Below, piece by piece: positions 1-5,314 of a stretch of DNA of 6,441 nucleotides. The translations under genes and the position numbers were made by a program. The stretch is taken from NCBI GenBank assembly GCA_041742255.1, contig JBGSIZ010000154.1:1-6441 (forward strand), in the 5' to 3' direction. The notes under the pieces were generated by a model. It was not told the origin of the DNA. It saw nothing but the letters and a program-made list of their open reading frames with translations, and did no database searches. The stretch's first letter is position 1. The number at the start of each line of letters is the position of its first letter. The stretch comes from JBGSIZ01 sp041742255. GTDB taxonomy: Bacteria > Pseudomonadota > Alphaproteobacteria > Rhodobacterales > Rhodobacteraceae.

Positions 1-1032
1 CATCCGCCCCCGCACGGTGGTCAGGCGCGGCAAAGTCGCGAACACATCCGCCGCCGCACAGCCCGACCCGATCACCAGACCCGCCGCCAGCAACACGTTT
101 TCGGCCTGAAACCCGCCGATCAGCCCCAGCCGCATCATGTAGGGCCGCCCCTGCCAATCAAAGCGGAGTTCTTGCCCCGTGGCATCGAACCGCTGCCCCA
201 ACAGCCGCAACCGGGCGTCCGCCGAACGGCCCACGCCGATCACCTCTTGGCCCAATTCTTCGCACGCCATCGCGACCTCTGGACCGCGCGGGTCGTCAAG
301 GTTGATGACCGCCACGCCGTCTGCGGGGAGGACGCGGGAGAAAAGACCCATCTTGGCCTCGAAATAGGCGTCAAACGTCTTGTGATAATCAAGGTGGTCT
401 TGGGTAAAGTTGGTGAAGCCCGCCGCCGCGAGCAGAACACCGTCAAGGCGGCGTTGGTCCAGACCGTGGCTGGATGCCTCCATCGCCAGATGGGTCACGC
501 CTGCCTGTTCTGCCTGTGCCATGACGCGGTGCAGGGTGACCGGATCGGGGGTGGTGTGGCGCAGGGGGTGGGTCCACGCCCCTTCAACCCCGGTGGTGCC
601 GATATTGACCGCCGACAAGCCCAGGTCCATCCAGATTTGCCGACAAAACGTGGACACCGAGGTTTTGCCGTTGGTCCCGGTGACCGCAACCGCAACGCCC
701 GGATGCGCCCCGAACCACAACGCCGCCGTTTGCGCCAATGTTTGCCGCGCGTCCTGTGCCACCACAAGCGCCACATCCGTTCCGGCCAAGGCCGCAGCGG
801 CAAGCGTCGCCCCCGCACTGTCGGTCAGGACGGCCACAGCACCCTGTTGCACGGCGGTATCCACATAGGCCGCCCCGTGCGCCTGTGACCCCGGCAAGGC
901 CGCAAACAGGGTGCCGGGCCGCACGTCTCGACTGTCTGCGGTCAGGTGGGTGACGATGACGTCCCGCGCCCCCTGCGCCCGCAGGCCCAGCCCCGAAAGC
1001 GTGTGTGTGATTTGCCCTGTCGCCCGCGCCAT
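1..1032 (-). CDS. murE: UDP-MurNAc-L-Ala-D-Glu:meso-diaminopimelate ligase (MurE), C-terminus outside window
   Basis: This cytoplasmic ATP-dependent Mur ligase adds meso-diaminopimelate to UDP-MurNAc-L-Ala-D-Glu during peptidoglycan precursor synthesis. I translated it by hand: 344 codons are open from the ATG to the window edge, against roughly 490 for the family, so the C-terminal domain with the amino-acid-binding site is missing. Visible motifs are SRDVRPGTLFAALPG (about 34-48, N-terminal UDP-binding domain), the P-loop GTNGKTS (119-125), TTPDP (160-164), EASSHGL (185-191), NFTQDHLDYH (208-217) and EAKMG, where K227 fits the lysine that is carbamylated in the family. The ATG at 1030-1032 is the first possible start after an in-frame stop at 1072-1074. 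It lies 22 nt after the ftsI stop and has only a weak G-rich ribosome binding site. It is the last visible gene of the dcw cluster. Confidence 0.95.
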   Translation of the reverse strand, partial: MARATGQITHTLSGLGLRAQGARDVIVTHLTADSRDVRPGTLFAALPGSQAHGAAYVDTAVQQGAVAVLTDSAGATLAAAALAGTDVALVVAQDARQTLAQTAALWFGAHPGVAVAVTGTNGKTSVSTFCRQIWMDLGLSAVNIGTTGVEGAWTHPLRHTTPDPVTLHRVMAQAEQAGVTHLAMEASSHGLDQRRLDGVLLAAAGFTNFTQDHLDYHKTFDAYFEAKMGLFSRVLPADGVAVINLDDPRGPEVAMACEELGQEVIGVGRSADARLRLLGQRFDATGQELRFDWQGRPYMMRLGLIGGFQAENVLLAAGLVIGSGCAAADVFATLPRLTTVRGRM

Positions 1033-1054
1033 GCCGCCCCCGGTGCCTGTCTGT

Positions 1055-2839
1055 TCAGTTGGAGGTGAGTGTTACACCGCTGATTGCAACAGGCGCAACA
1101 TCTGGCCGCAGCCCCAGCAAGGGTGCCACCCGCCGGATCATTTCGGCGGCCACGGGCACGGCTGTCCAGCCTGCGGTGCGGCGCGGTTCGGTGCCTGATG
1201 TGTCTTCTGGTTCGTCCAGCGTGACGATCAGCACATAGCGCGGGTCGTTGGCCGGAAACAGGCTGGCAAAGGTCGCGATGACCCTTTCATCATAATATCC
1301 ACCGCCCGGTTTGGGTTTGTCGGCGGTCCCGGTTTTACCCGCCACCTGATACCCCGGCACCTCGCCAAAGGATGCGGTGCCGCGCACCACCACTTGCCGC
1401 AGCATGTCCACCGCGGCCTGTGCCGTTTCGGGACGCATCACGGCGGGGCCTGTCACCGGCCCGTCTTGGCGCAACAAGGTGGGCAGCACCTGTCGCCCGC
1501 CATTGGCGATGGTCGCATAGGCCGACGCAAGGTGCAGCGGCGACGACGACAGCCCATGCCCGTAGGATATGGTCATCGTCGAAATTTCCGACCAGTTGCG
1601 CGGATACAAGGGCGCACCCGTCGGGGCCTCGATCATCTCGACAGGGGTCGCCGCGAGGAACCCGAGTTGCCCCAGAAAATCGCGTTGCCGGTCCGCCCCG
1701 ATTTGCAGCGCGATGCGCGCGGTCCCCACGTTGGAGGATTTCACGATCACGTCTGTCACAGTGTTTTGCGCGCCATAGTTGTGGAAATCCCGGATCCGGA
1801 ACCGTCCCCACGTCAGCGGCCCCGATGTGTCCACCATGGTTTGCGGATTGACCAACCCAAGGTCGAGCGCCTGCGCGATTGCGAAAATCTTGAACGTGGA
1901 GCCCAGTTCATAGACCCCCTGCACCGCCCGGTTGAAAATCGGGCTGTCGGACTGGTCGCCCGTGGTCAGCGGACGGGGCCGGTTGTTGGGGTCGAAGTCC
2001 GGCAAGGACACCATCGCGATGATCTCGCCCGTGCGCACGTCCATCAGAACCGCGGCGGCCCCTTTGGCGTTCATGAGCATCATGCCGCCCTGGAGAACCG
2101 TTTCGGCGGCGGCCTGCACCGTGAGGTCGATGGACAGTTCCAACGGCGCGCCTTCATTGGCGGGGTCGCGCAGAAAGTCATCGAACCGCTTTTCCACGCC
2201 CGCCACGCCGATCACCTCGGCGCTGTCCACGCCTTCGCGTCCGAAACTGGCACCGCCAAGGATGTGACTGGCCACAGGTCCGTTGGGATAAAGCCGCATT
2301 TCGCGCGGCCCGAACAACAGCCCCGGATCGCCGATGTCATGCACCGCCTGCATCTGTTCCGGGCTGATCTGTTTGCGAATCCACAGGAATTTGCGGTCGC
2401 CCGTAAAATCCGCCAGCAGACGGTCCCGGTTCAGTTCGGGGAAAATCACCGCCAGTTCATCCGCCGCGCGCGCCGGGTCGATCATTTCGGGCGGTTGGGC
2501 ATATAGCGCATAGGTGTCAAAGTTGGTCGCAAGGATGCGCCCGTTGCGGTCCACGATATCCGCCCGTTGCCCGATGATCGGGTTGCCCGCCGCAACCGCG
2601 CGGGGTTCCACGGGGTCCGTGCCCGCGATCGTGCCCATCTTGACCCCGATGGCCCCAAACGCGCAGAAAAACACGACCCCCAGCACGATGAGCCGGCTTT
2701 CTGCCCGCCGCCGCGCCCGGTCGTTGATCTGGTCATGACGCGCGCGTTTGTTCTCGGCCTCGATATGGGCGGGGTCCTGACCCTCGGCGCGGGCGCGCAG
2801 GATACGGGCCAGCGGACGCAGGGGGGTGCGGGTCGTCAT
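1055..2839 (-). CDS. ftsI: Septal peptidoglycan transpeptidase FtsI (PBP3)
   Basis: This is a class B penicillin-binding protein that cross-links peptidoglycan at the division septum, working with FtsW and the FtsQLB complex in the inner membrane and periplasm. The 594 residues show a basic cytoplasmic N-terminus (1-48), one membrane anchor (about 49-70), the dimerisation/pedestal domain starting at GQRADIVDRNGRILA (90-104), and the transpeptidase domain with all three catalytic motifs: STFK (S314 nucleophile, K317), SSN (368-370) and KTG (502-504). Length and motif spacing are normal for the family and there is no PASTA domain. The ATG overlaps the ftsL stop as ATGA (2836-2839), so translation is probably coupled. 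A GAGGA ribosome binding site lies inside the end of ftsL. Transcription probably comes from the promoter upstream of mraZ. PBP2 (MrdA) is unlikely because of the dcw context. Confidence 0.97.
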   Translation of the reverse strand: MTTRTPLRPLARILRARAEGQDPAHIEAENKRARHDQINDRARRRAESRLIVLGVVFFCAFGAIGVKMGTIAGTDPVEPRAVAAGNPIIGQRADIVDRNGRILATNFDTYALYAQPPEMIDPARAADELAVIFPELNRDRLLADFTGDRKFLWIRKQISPEQMQAVHDIGDPGLLFGPREMRLYPNGPVASHILGGASFGREGVDSAEVIGVAGVEKRFDDFLRDPANEGAPLELSIDLTVQAAAETVLQGGMMLMNAKGAAAVLMDVRTGEIIAMVSLPDFDPNNRPRPLTTGDQSDSPIFNRAVQGVYELGSTFKIFAIAQALDLGLVNPQTMVDTSGPLTWGRFRIRDFHNYGAQNTVTDVIVKSSNVGTARIALQIGADRQRDFLGQLGFLAATPVEMIEAPTGAPLYPRNWSEISTMTISYGHGLSSSPLHLASAYATIANGGRQVLPTLLRQDGPVTGPAVMRPETAQAAVDMLRQVVVRGTASFGEVPGYQVAGKTGTADKPKPGGGYYDERVIATFASLFPANDPRYVLIVTLDEPEDTSGTEPRRTAGWTAVPVAAEMIRRVAPLLGLRPDVAPVAISGVTLTSN

Positions 2840-3198
2840 AGCGGGTCCTCGGTGGTTGATGGCGCGCCATCGCTGGACACCTCGACGGGGTCGGTGATCG
2901 GCAACAGGTCCGGCAAGGGATAGCTGATCTGGTCCACGCGCCCGAACCCTTCGGGCATCAGAGGCAAGAGGCCCAGACGGTCAAAGTTGATCTCGACCAG
3001 ATCCCGCAACCGGTCCGGCCGGTTCAGATAGGCCCATTCGGCATTGAGGATATTGAGCCGCTGATGCCCCGCCCCGATGCCCGTGTGCAGCGCCCGCACC
3101 TCGCGGATGGCGGCCTGCGTCGCGTAGTTTTCGTGATAGGCCCAGAACCCCAGACCCACGACGGCCATCGCCGTCAGAACATAAAGAATACCGCGCAT
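2836..3198 (-). CDS. ftsL: Cell division protein FtsL
   Basis: FtsL is a small bitopic inner-membrane protein that joins FtsB and FtsQ and activates FtsWI at the septum. The 120 residues show a very short cytoplasmic tail, a membrane segment (about 3-21), a periplasmic helical stretch suited to a coiled coil (about 24-57), the conserved block EWAYLNRPDRL (54-64) followed by NFDRLGLLPL (71-80), and an acidic, Pro/Ser-rich tail. The open frame extends upstream to 3279 inside rsmH, but the ATG at 3196-3198 is chosen because it has a strong ribosome binding site 8 nt away and places the membrane segment at the N-terminus. That start is 1 nt after the rsmH stop, and the stop overlaps the ftsI start by 4 nt. 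FtsL is poorly conserved in sequence, so the call rests on topology, the conserved block and position between rsmH and ftsI. Confidence 0.92.
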   Translation of the reverse strand: MRGILYVLTAMAVVGLGFWAYHENYATQAAIREVRALHTGIGAGHQRLNILNAEWAYLNRPDRLRDLVEINFDRLGLLPLMPEGFGRVDQISYPLPDLLPITDPVEVSSDGAPSTTEDPL

Positions 3199-3199
3199 T

Positions 3200-4183
3200 C
3201 TATTTGTCCCCCTTGCGCATGGGCATGCCCAGCGATGCCCGGTCCACAGATGCGGCGGGGGCGTCCGTGCGCCGCCCAACCCGGAGTTTGGCCGACCGTG
3301 ACCGCGGATTGGCGGCGAGTTCGTCGTCGTCCGGTCCCACCGCCTTGCGCGTCACGATGTCAAAGCCTGCCACGATTTTATCGGGCAGGGGCGCGTGGCG
3401 GCTGACCGCCTGCCCGCCGCCCGACCGCGCCTGAAAGAACCGTTTGACCATCCGGTCCTCGACCGAATGAAAGGTCACGACCGACAGAAGACCGCCGGGA
3501 CGCAGCGCCCGTTCCGCCGCCATCAACCCCGCCGCCAGTTCGCCGTATTCGTCATTGACCGCGATGCGCAGCGCCTGAAACGTCCGGGTCGCCGGGTGGC
3601 TTTGGCCCGGTTTGGACCGGGGCAGACAACCTTCGACCAACCGCGTCAGTTGCAGCGTGCTGGTCACCGGGCGCGCCGCCACGATGGCCCGCGCGATCCG
3701 GCGGCTGGCGCGTTCTTCGCCATAAAGATAAATGATATCCGCGAGGTCGCCCTCGTCCATGGTGTTGCACAGATCGGCTGCCGTTTCGCCCGACTGGCTC
3801 ATCCGCATGTCCAGCGGCCCGTCCCGCATGAACGAAAACCCCCTGTCGGCGATGTCCAATTGCATGGACGACACCCCCAGATCGAGCGCCACGCCGTCCA
3901 GATCGGTGCCATAGGTGTCAAGCTGCGAAAACGTGCCCTCGACCATGTCGATCCGGTCGCCATAGGCCCCGGCCCAAGGGGCGGCCATCTGGAACGCCAG
4001 CGGGTCGCGGTCCACCGCGATCACCCGCGCGGCCCCTGCATCAAGCAAGCCGCGGGTGTAGCCGCCTGCCCCGAATGTCCCATCCAGCCAGACACCGGAC
4101 ACCGGTGCCACGGCCCGCAACAGCGGGCGCAGCAGGACGGGCACATGGGCAGATGGATCTGGGAGCGCGGCAGCGGACGACAT
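3200..4183 (-). CDS. rsmH: 16S rRNA (cytosine-1402 N4)-methyltransferase RsmH (MraW)
   Basis: This SAM-dependent methyltransferase modifies the N4 of C1402 in 16S rRNA, in the decoding centre of the small ribosomal subunit. The 327 residues contain HVPVLL (13-18), the SAM-binding motif DGTFGAGGYT (34-43), VDRDP (57-61), DLGVSSMQLD (101-110), RGFSF (114-118), PLDMRM (123-128), HPATRTFQALRIAVNDE (196-212) and TFHSVEDRMVKRFF (237-250), all hallmarks of the family, at normal length. The ATG at 4181-4183 follows the mraZ stop by 3 nt, and a GGGGGA ribosome binding site lies within the end of mraZ. It is the second gene of the dcw cluster, and the gene order mraZ-rsmH-ftsL-ftsI-murE is the standard one. 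Nothing looks broken or unusual. Confidence 0.97.
   Translation of the reverse strand: MSSAAALPDPSAHVPVLLRPLLRAVAPVSGVWLDGTFGAGGYTRGLLDAGAARVIAVDRDPLAFQMAAPWAGAYGDRIDMVEGTFSQLDTYGTDLDGVALDLGVSSMQLDIADRGFSFMRDGPLDMRMSQSGETAADLCNTMDEGDLADIIYLYGEERASRRIARAIVAARPVTSTLQLTRLVEGCLPRSKPGQSHPATRTFQALRIAVNDEYGELAAGLMAAERALRPGGLLSVVTFHSVEDRMVKRFFQARSGGGQAVSRHAPLPDKIVAGFDIVTRKAVGPDDDELAANPRSRSAKLRVGRRTDAPAASVDRASLGMPMRKGDK
3207..3213 (-). promoter_or_regulatory. Ribosome binding site of ftsL
   Basis: AGGGGGA on the minus strand lies 8 nt before the ATG at 3196-3198, inside the last codons of rsmH. It decides between this start and the longer open frame from 3279. Confidence 0.75.
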
Positions 4184-4186
4184 CGC

Positions 4187-4684
4187 CTAGGTTCCCCCAA
4201 GGATGCTGAGCGGGTCATAGCCGTCCGGCATTTCGGCCAGCCATGCGTCGATGTCTTCTTCGACTGTCGCCTTGAAGGTGTCGGATTTCCACATCTCGAA
4301 ATGGTCGCCCATGCCGCGGAAATACACATCCCCTTCTTCGATGCCCAGTTTCTGGCGCATCCGCAGCGGCAGGATGATCCGCCCGTCGCGGTCCACATCC
4401 AGTTTCTGGCTTTGGGTGATCATGACGTGGCCCAGCCGTTTGCGGTCCGGTGACCCAAGCGGCAATGCGTTGATCCGCGCCACGATGCTGTCGTGCTGCT
4501 GGACCGTAAAACTGTGAAGTGAATCCTTGAGGTGTTGACCGTAGACGACGACCAGACGCGGCGTCAGTAGTTCGGTCCATGCGGGATCGCCGCCTTCGAG
4601 CGTGCGGCGATAATCGGCCGGGACGGACATCCGCCCCTTCCGGTCCACTTTCTGGACGTGTTCGCCTGTAAACGCCTGAACCAC
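4187..4684 (-). CDS. mraZ: Transcriptional regulator MraZ
   Basis: MraZ is a ring-forming DNA-binding protein with two AbrB/SpoVT-like domains. In E. coli it represses its own dcw promoter by binding tandem TGGGN repeats. The 165 residues (GTG start) show the first DxKGR motif (D14-R18, followed by MSVPADYRR) and the second DxDGR motif (D98-R102, followed by IILPLRMR), each about 80 residues apart as expected. The GTG at 4682-4684 is chosen because it leaves the usual short residue run before GEHVQKVDRKGR and has AAGGGA 10 nt upstream. The frame stays open to 4765, but that start would sit in the loop of the leader terminator hairpin. This is the first gene of the cluster, preceded by a leader of about 260 nt, and its control probably acts both at the promoter and through that leader. 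Confidence 0.93.
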   Translation of the reverse strand: MVQAFTGEHVQKVDRKGRMSVPADYRRTLEGGDPAWTELLTPRLVVVYGQHLKDSLHSFTVQQHDSIVARINALPLGSPDRKRLGHVMITQSQKLDVDRDGRIILPLRMRQKLGIEEGDVYFRGMGDHFEMWKSDTFKATVEEDIDAWLAEMPDGYDPLSILGGT

Positions 4685-4694
4685 TGTCCCGCGG

Positions 4695-4700
4695 TCCCTT
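4695..4700 (-). promoter_or_regulatory. Ribosome binding site of mraZ
   Basis: AAGGGA on the minus strand lies 10 nt before the GTG at 4682-4684. It supports the GTG start. It is also complementary to the pyrimidine tail of the leader terminator (4741-4736), so it could be masked by pairing. Confidence 0.6.
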
Positions 4701-4733
4701 CTGTCAAAACCTGCCCCGTTGAACCGAACCCCG

Positions 4734-4779
4734 GAAAGGGAAACGGCGGATCGAGCTGCTGCCACTGCTCGATCCGCCG
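4734..4779 (-). terminator. Intrinsic terminator inside the mraZ leader
   Basis: On the minus strand, 4779-4767 pairs perfectly with 4756-4744 (13 bp, arm CGGCGGATCGAGC) around a 10-nt loop, followed directly by TTTCCCTTTC. The broken U-tract suggests partial termination, with read-through feeding mraZ. It sits about 50 nt before the mraZ start codon, so it is an attenuator position and not the end of an operon. Confidence 0.75.
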
Positions 4780-4944
4780 CCCTCGTCCCTTTCGGGATGT
4801 CCGACTGCGCGCGCCACCTGGGGGGATGTCTGCTCGCTCGCGCGCCGGATCTCTTTTTAAGAAGAAGGCGGGTGCCTGTATGAACCTGCTTTTTGCCGGT
4901 GGGGTTCTATTGCCCCGATTGATCGTGTTCCCGTCGTCTTCCGA
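4734..4944 (-). ncRNA. upsM: UpsM-like sRNA / 5' leader of the mraZ-dcw operon
   Basis: The leader of mraZ is unusually long and contains a strong intrinsic terminator, so prematurely ended transcripts would be a separate RNA of about 210 nt. This matches UpsM of Rhodobacter sphaeroides, an abundant sRNA made from a leader of about 268 nt by termination before mraZ and cleaved by RNase E in an Hfq-dependent way under stress. Here I see a candidate promoter ending at 4951, no ATG on the minus strand anywhere between 4950 and 4685, a GGGG/CCCC hairpin (4916-4901), an A/U-rich stretch (4866-4851) suited to RNase E, a 7-bp GC stem (4845-4839 with 4813-4807), a GAAA-tetraloop hairpin (4797-4786) and the terminator. 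The start position is estimated to within several bases. Assignment is by position and architecture, not by alignment. Confidence 0.7.
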
Positions 4945-4950
4945 TGACCA

Positions 4951-4980
4951 ATGAATGCCTGTTGAAGCGGGTTCTGGCAA
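4951..4980 (-). promoter_or_regulatory. Candidate promoter of upsM/mraZ-dcw operon
   Basis: On the minus strand, TTGCCA (4980-4975, 5 of 6 matches to the -35 consensus) is followed after 17-18 nt by a weak -10 element, CATTCA or ATTCAT (4957-4951). A start near 4944 would give a leader of about 260 nt, close to the length known in Rhodobacter. The -10 match is poor, so the placement is tentative. Confidence 0.4.
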
Positions 4981-4988
4981 CAACTTTC

Positions 4989-5013
4989 TGGAACCTGATG
5001 GAACTAGATGGTG
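4989..5013 (+). promoter_or_regulatory. Candidate MraZ box: three TGGNN repeats with 10-bp period
   Basis: The plus strand reads TGGAA (4989-4993), 5-nt spacer, TGGAA (4999-5003), 5-nt spacer, TGGTG (5009-5013). Three 5-mers with 5-nt spacers is the layout of the E. coli MraZ operator, whose unit is TGGGN. The array ends 9 bases upstream of the candidate -35 of the mraZ promoter but points away from mraZ. The operator role is inferred from layout and position. Confidence 0.45.
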
Positions 5014-5171
5014 TTTTTCGGACTCCTCCAGATCAACCCCTAGGGCTGTCGTTGCCGTAGCGGAACACATTGTTGCGATATCGGCGCGAATGGACACAAG
5101 ATGTAGATGGACCAGCCCGCGCCCGGCAGGTTCCATGTGGTTCAGGGAATTTTGTAACAAGGGGGCCGGGT

Positions 5172-5191
5172 CATCCGGAATGTCCCGGATG
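5172..5191. repeat. Hairpin with 7-bp stem between acetyltransferase gene and mraZ promoter
   Basis: CATCCGG (5172-5178) and CCGGATG (5185-5191) are perfect inverted repeats around a 6-nt loop. On the plus strand a T-rich stretch follows; on the minus strand no U-tract follows. It could help end or stabilise the mrp-acetyltransferase transcript, but it is not a classical terminator in that direction. Confidence 0.45.
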
Positions 5192-5228
5192 TTCTTGCTT
5201 TACCCCAACAAATCAAGGCTTTTCACGC

Positions 5229-5250
5229 CGAATCACGCCCCGGTGATTCG
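5229..5250. repeat. Hairpin with 8-bp stem carrying two GANTC sites
   Basis: CGAATCAC (5229-5236) and GTGATTCG (5243-5250) pair perfectly around a 6-nt loop. Each arm contains a GANTC word (5230-5234 and 5245-5249), the recognition sequence of the alphaproteobacterial methyltransferase CcrM. It lies 65 bases after the acetyltransferase stop. No U-tract follows on the minus strand, so a terminator call is weak. Confidence 0.45.
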
Positions 5251-5265
5251 CGTTTTGGCGTCAGG

Positions 5266-5302
5266 GTCCATCCAGTTCCATGGATACCCCCATCAGGTTC
5301 CA
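5266..5302 (-). promoter_or_regulatory. Second TGGNN array, inverted relative to the first
   Basis: The minus strand reads TGGAA (5302-5298), 5 nt, TGGGG (5292-5288), 7 nt, TGGAA (5280-5276), 5 nt, TGGAC (5270-5266). Spacing is 10, 12 and 10 bases, and TGGGG fits the E. coli MraZ unit TGGGN. It starts 12 bases after the acetyltransferase stop and about 320 bases upstream of the candidate mraZ transcription start, in the same direction as mraZ. Confidence 0.4.
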
Positions 5303-5314
5303 GACGACGGGCCG

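Larger units (their letters stand above)
4695..4797 (-). promoter_or_regulatory. Candidate alternative-pairing (attenuation) region of the mraZ leader
   Basis: Three pairings compete. TCCC (4797-4794) can close a GAAA tetraloop with GGGA (4789-4786). The segment GAAAGGGA (4793-4786) can instead pair over 8 bp with TCCCTTTC (4741-4734), enclosing the terminator hairpin and occupying its U-tract. That same pyrimidine tail can pair with the mraZ ribosome binding site AAGGGA (4700-4695). These are exact complementarities seen in the sequence; a switch function is inference. Confidence 0.4.
4987..5304. repeat. Perfect 15-bp inverted repeat bounding the intergenic region
   Basis: TCTGGAACCTGATGG occurs at 4987-5001 on the plus strand and again on the minus strand at 5304-5290, 288 bases apart. 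The similarity continues into AACT(A/G)GATGG in both arms after an extra 12 bases in the right arm, giving about 25 matched positions with one mismatch. A chance match of this length within a region of this size is very unlikely. No target-site duplication or internal gene was seen, so I read the arms as paired regulatory arrays more readily than as transposon ends. Confidence 0.75.
4951..5314. other. Intergenic region without a credible protein gene
   Basis: These 364 bases separate the acetyltransferase stop from the presumed start of the mraZ leader. They contain the two inverted TGGNN arrays, a partial third copy of the repeat (TGGAACCTG, minus strand 5136-5128), two hairpins and the candidate promoter. 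Open frames on either strand here have no recognisable domain. No clear terminator for the mrp-acetyltransferase operon was found, so some read-through into the mraZ leader is possible. Confidence 0.7.

Noticed and set aside
172..888. Plus-strand open frame (238 codons) opposite murE
   Set aside because: The minus strand encodes MurE with all its motifs, so the plus-strand frame is a shadow.
1394..2506. Long plus-strand open frame (370 codons) opposite ftsI
   Set aside because: It lies entirely antisense to ftsI, whose catalytic motifs are intact. The translation has no recognisable domain and is rich in Arg, His and Gly, as expected for a G+C-driven shadow frame.
3199..3279. Longer FtsL starting at 3279
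   Set aside because: The extra 27 residues overlap rsmH, are not FtsL-like, and the ATG at 3196-3198 has a strong ribosome binding site and a well-placed membrane segment.
3395..4453. Long plus-strand open frame (352 codons) opposite rsmH and mraZ
   Set aside because: It is antisense to two well-supported genes, crosses their junction, and shows no family motif.
4702..4707. Perfect TTGACA on the minus strand just before mraZ, as a promoter -35
   Set aside because: At 17 nt spacing the -10 position falls on the mraZ start codon and reads GTGGTT, which is not a -10 element.
4685..4765. Upstream GTG start for mraZ at 4763-4765
   Set aside because: It would start in the loop of the terminator hairpin and add 27 residues not typical of MraZ; the GTG at 4682-4684 has a ribosome binding site and fits the family's N-terminus.
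4564..5160. Minus-strand open frame (198 codons) running through the mraZ leader into mraZ
   Set aside because: It overlaps mraZ out of frame by about 120 bases, passes through the terminator hairpin and has no recognisable domain.
4987..5304. Miniature transposable element bounded by the inverted repeat
   Set aside because: No target-site duplication is visible, the interior shows no sign of transposase remnants, and the arms have 10-bp phased internal repeats that fit regulatory sites better. Genome copy number could reopen this.
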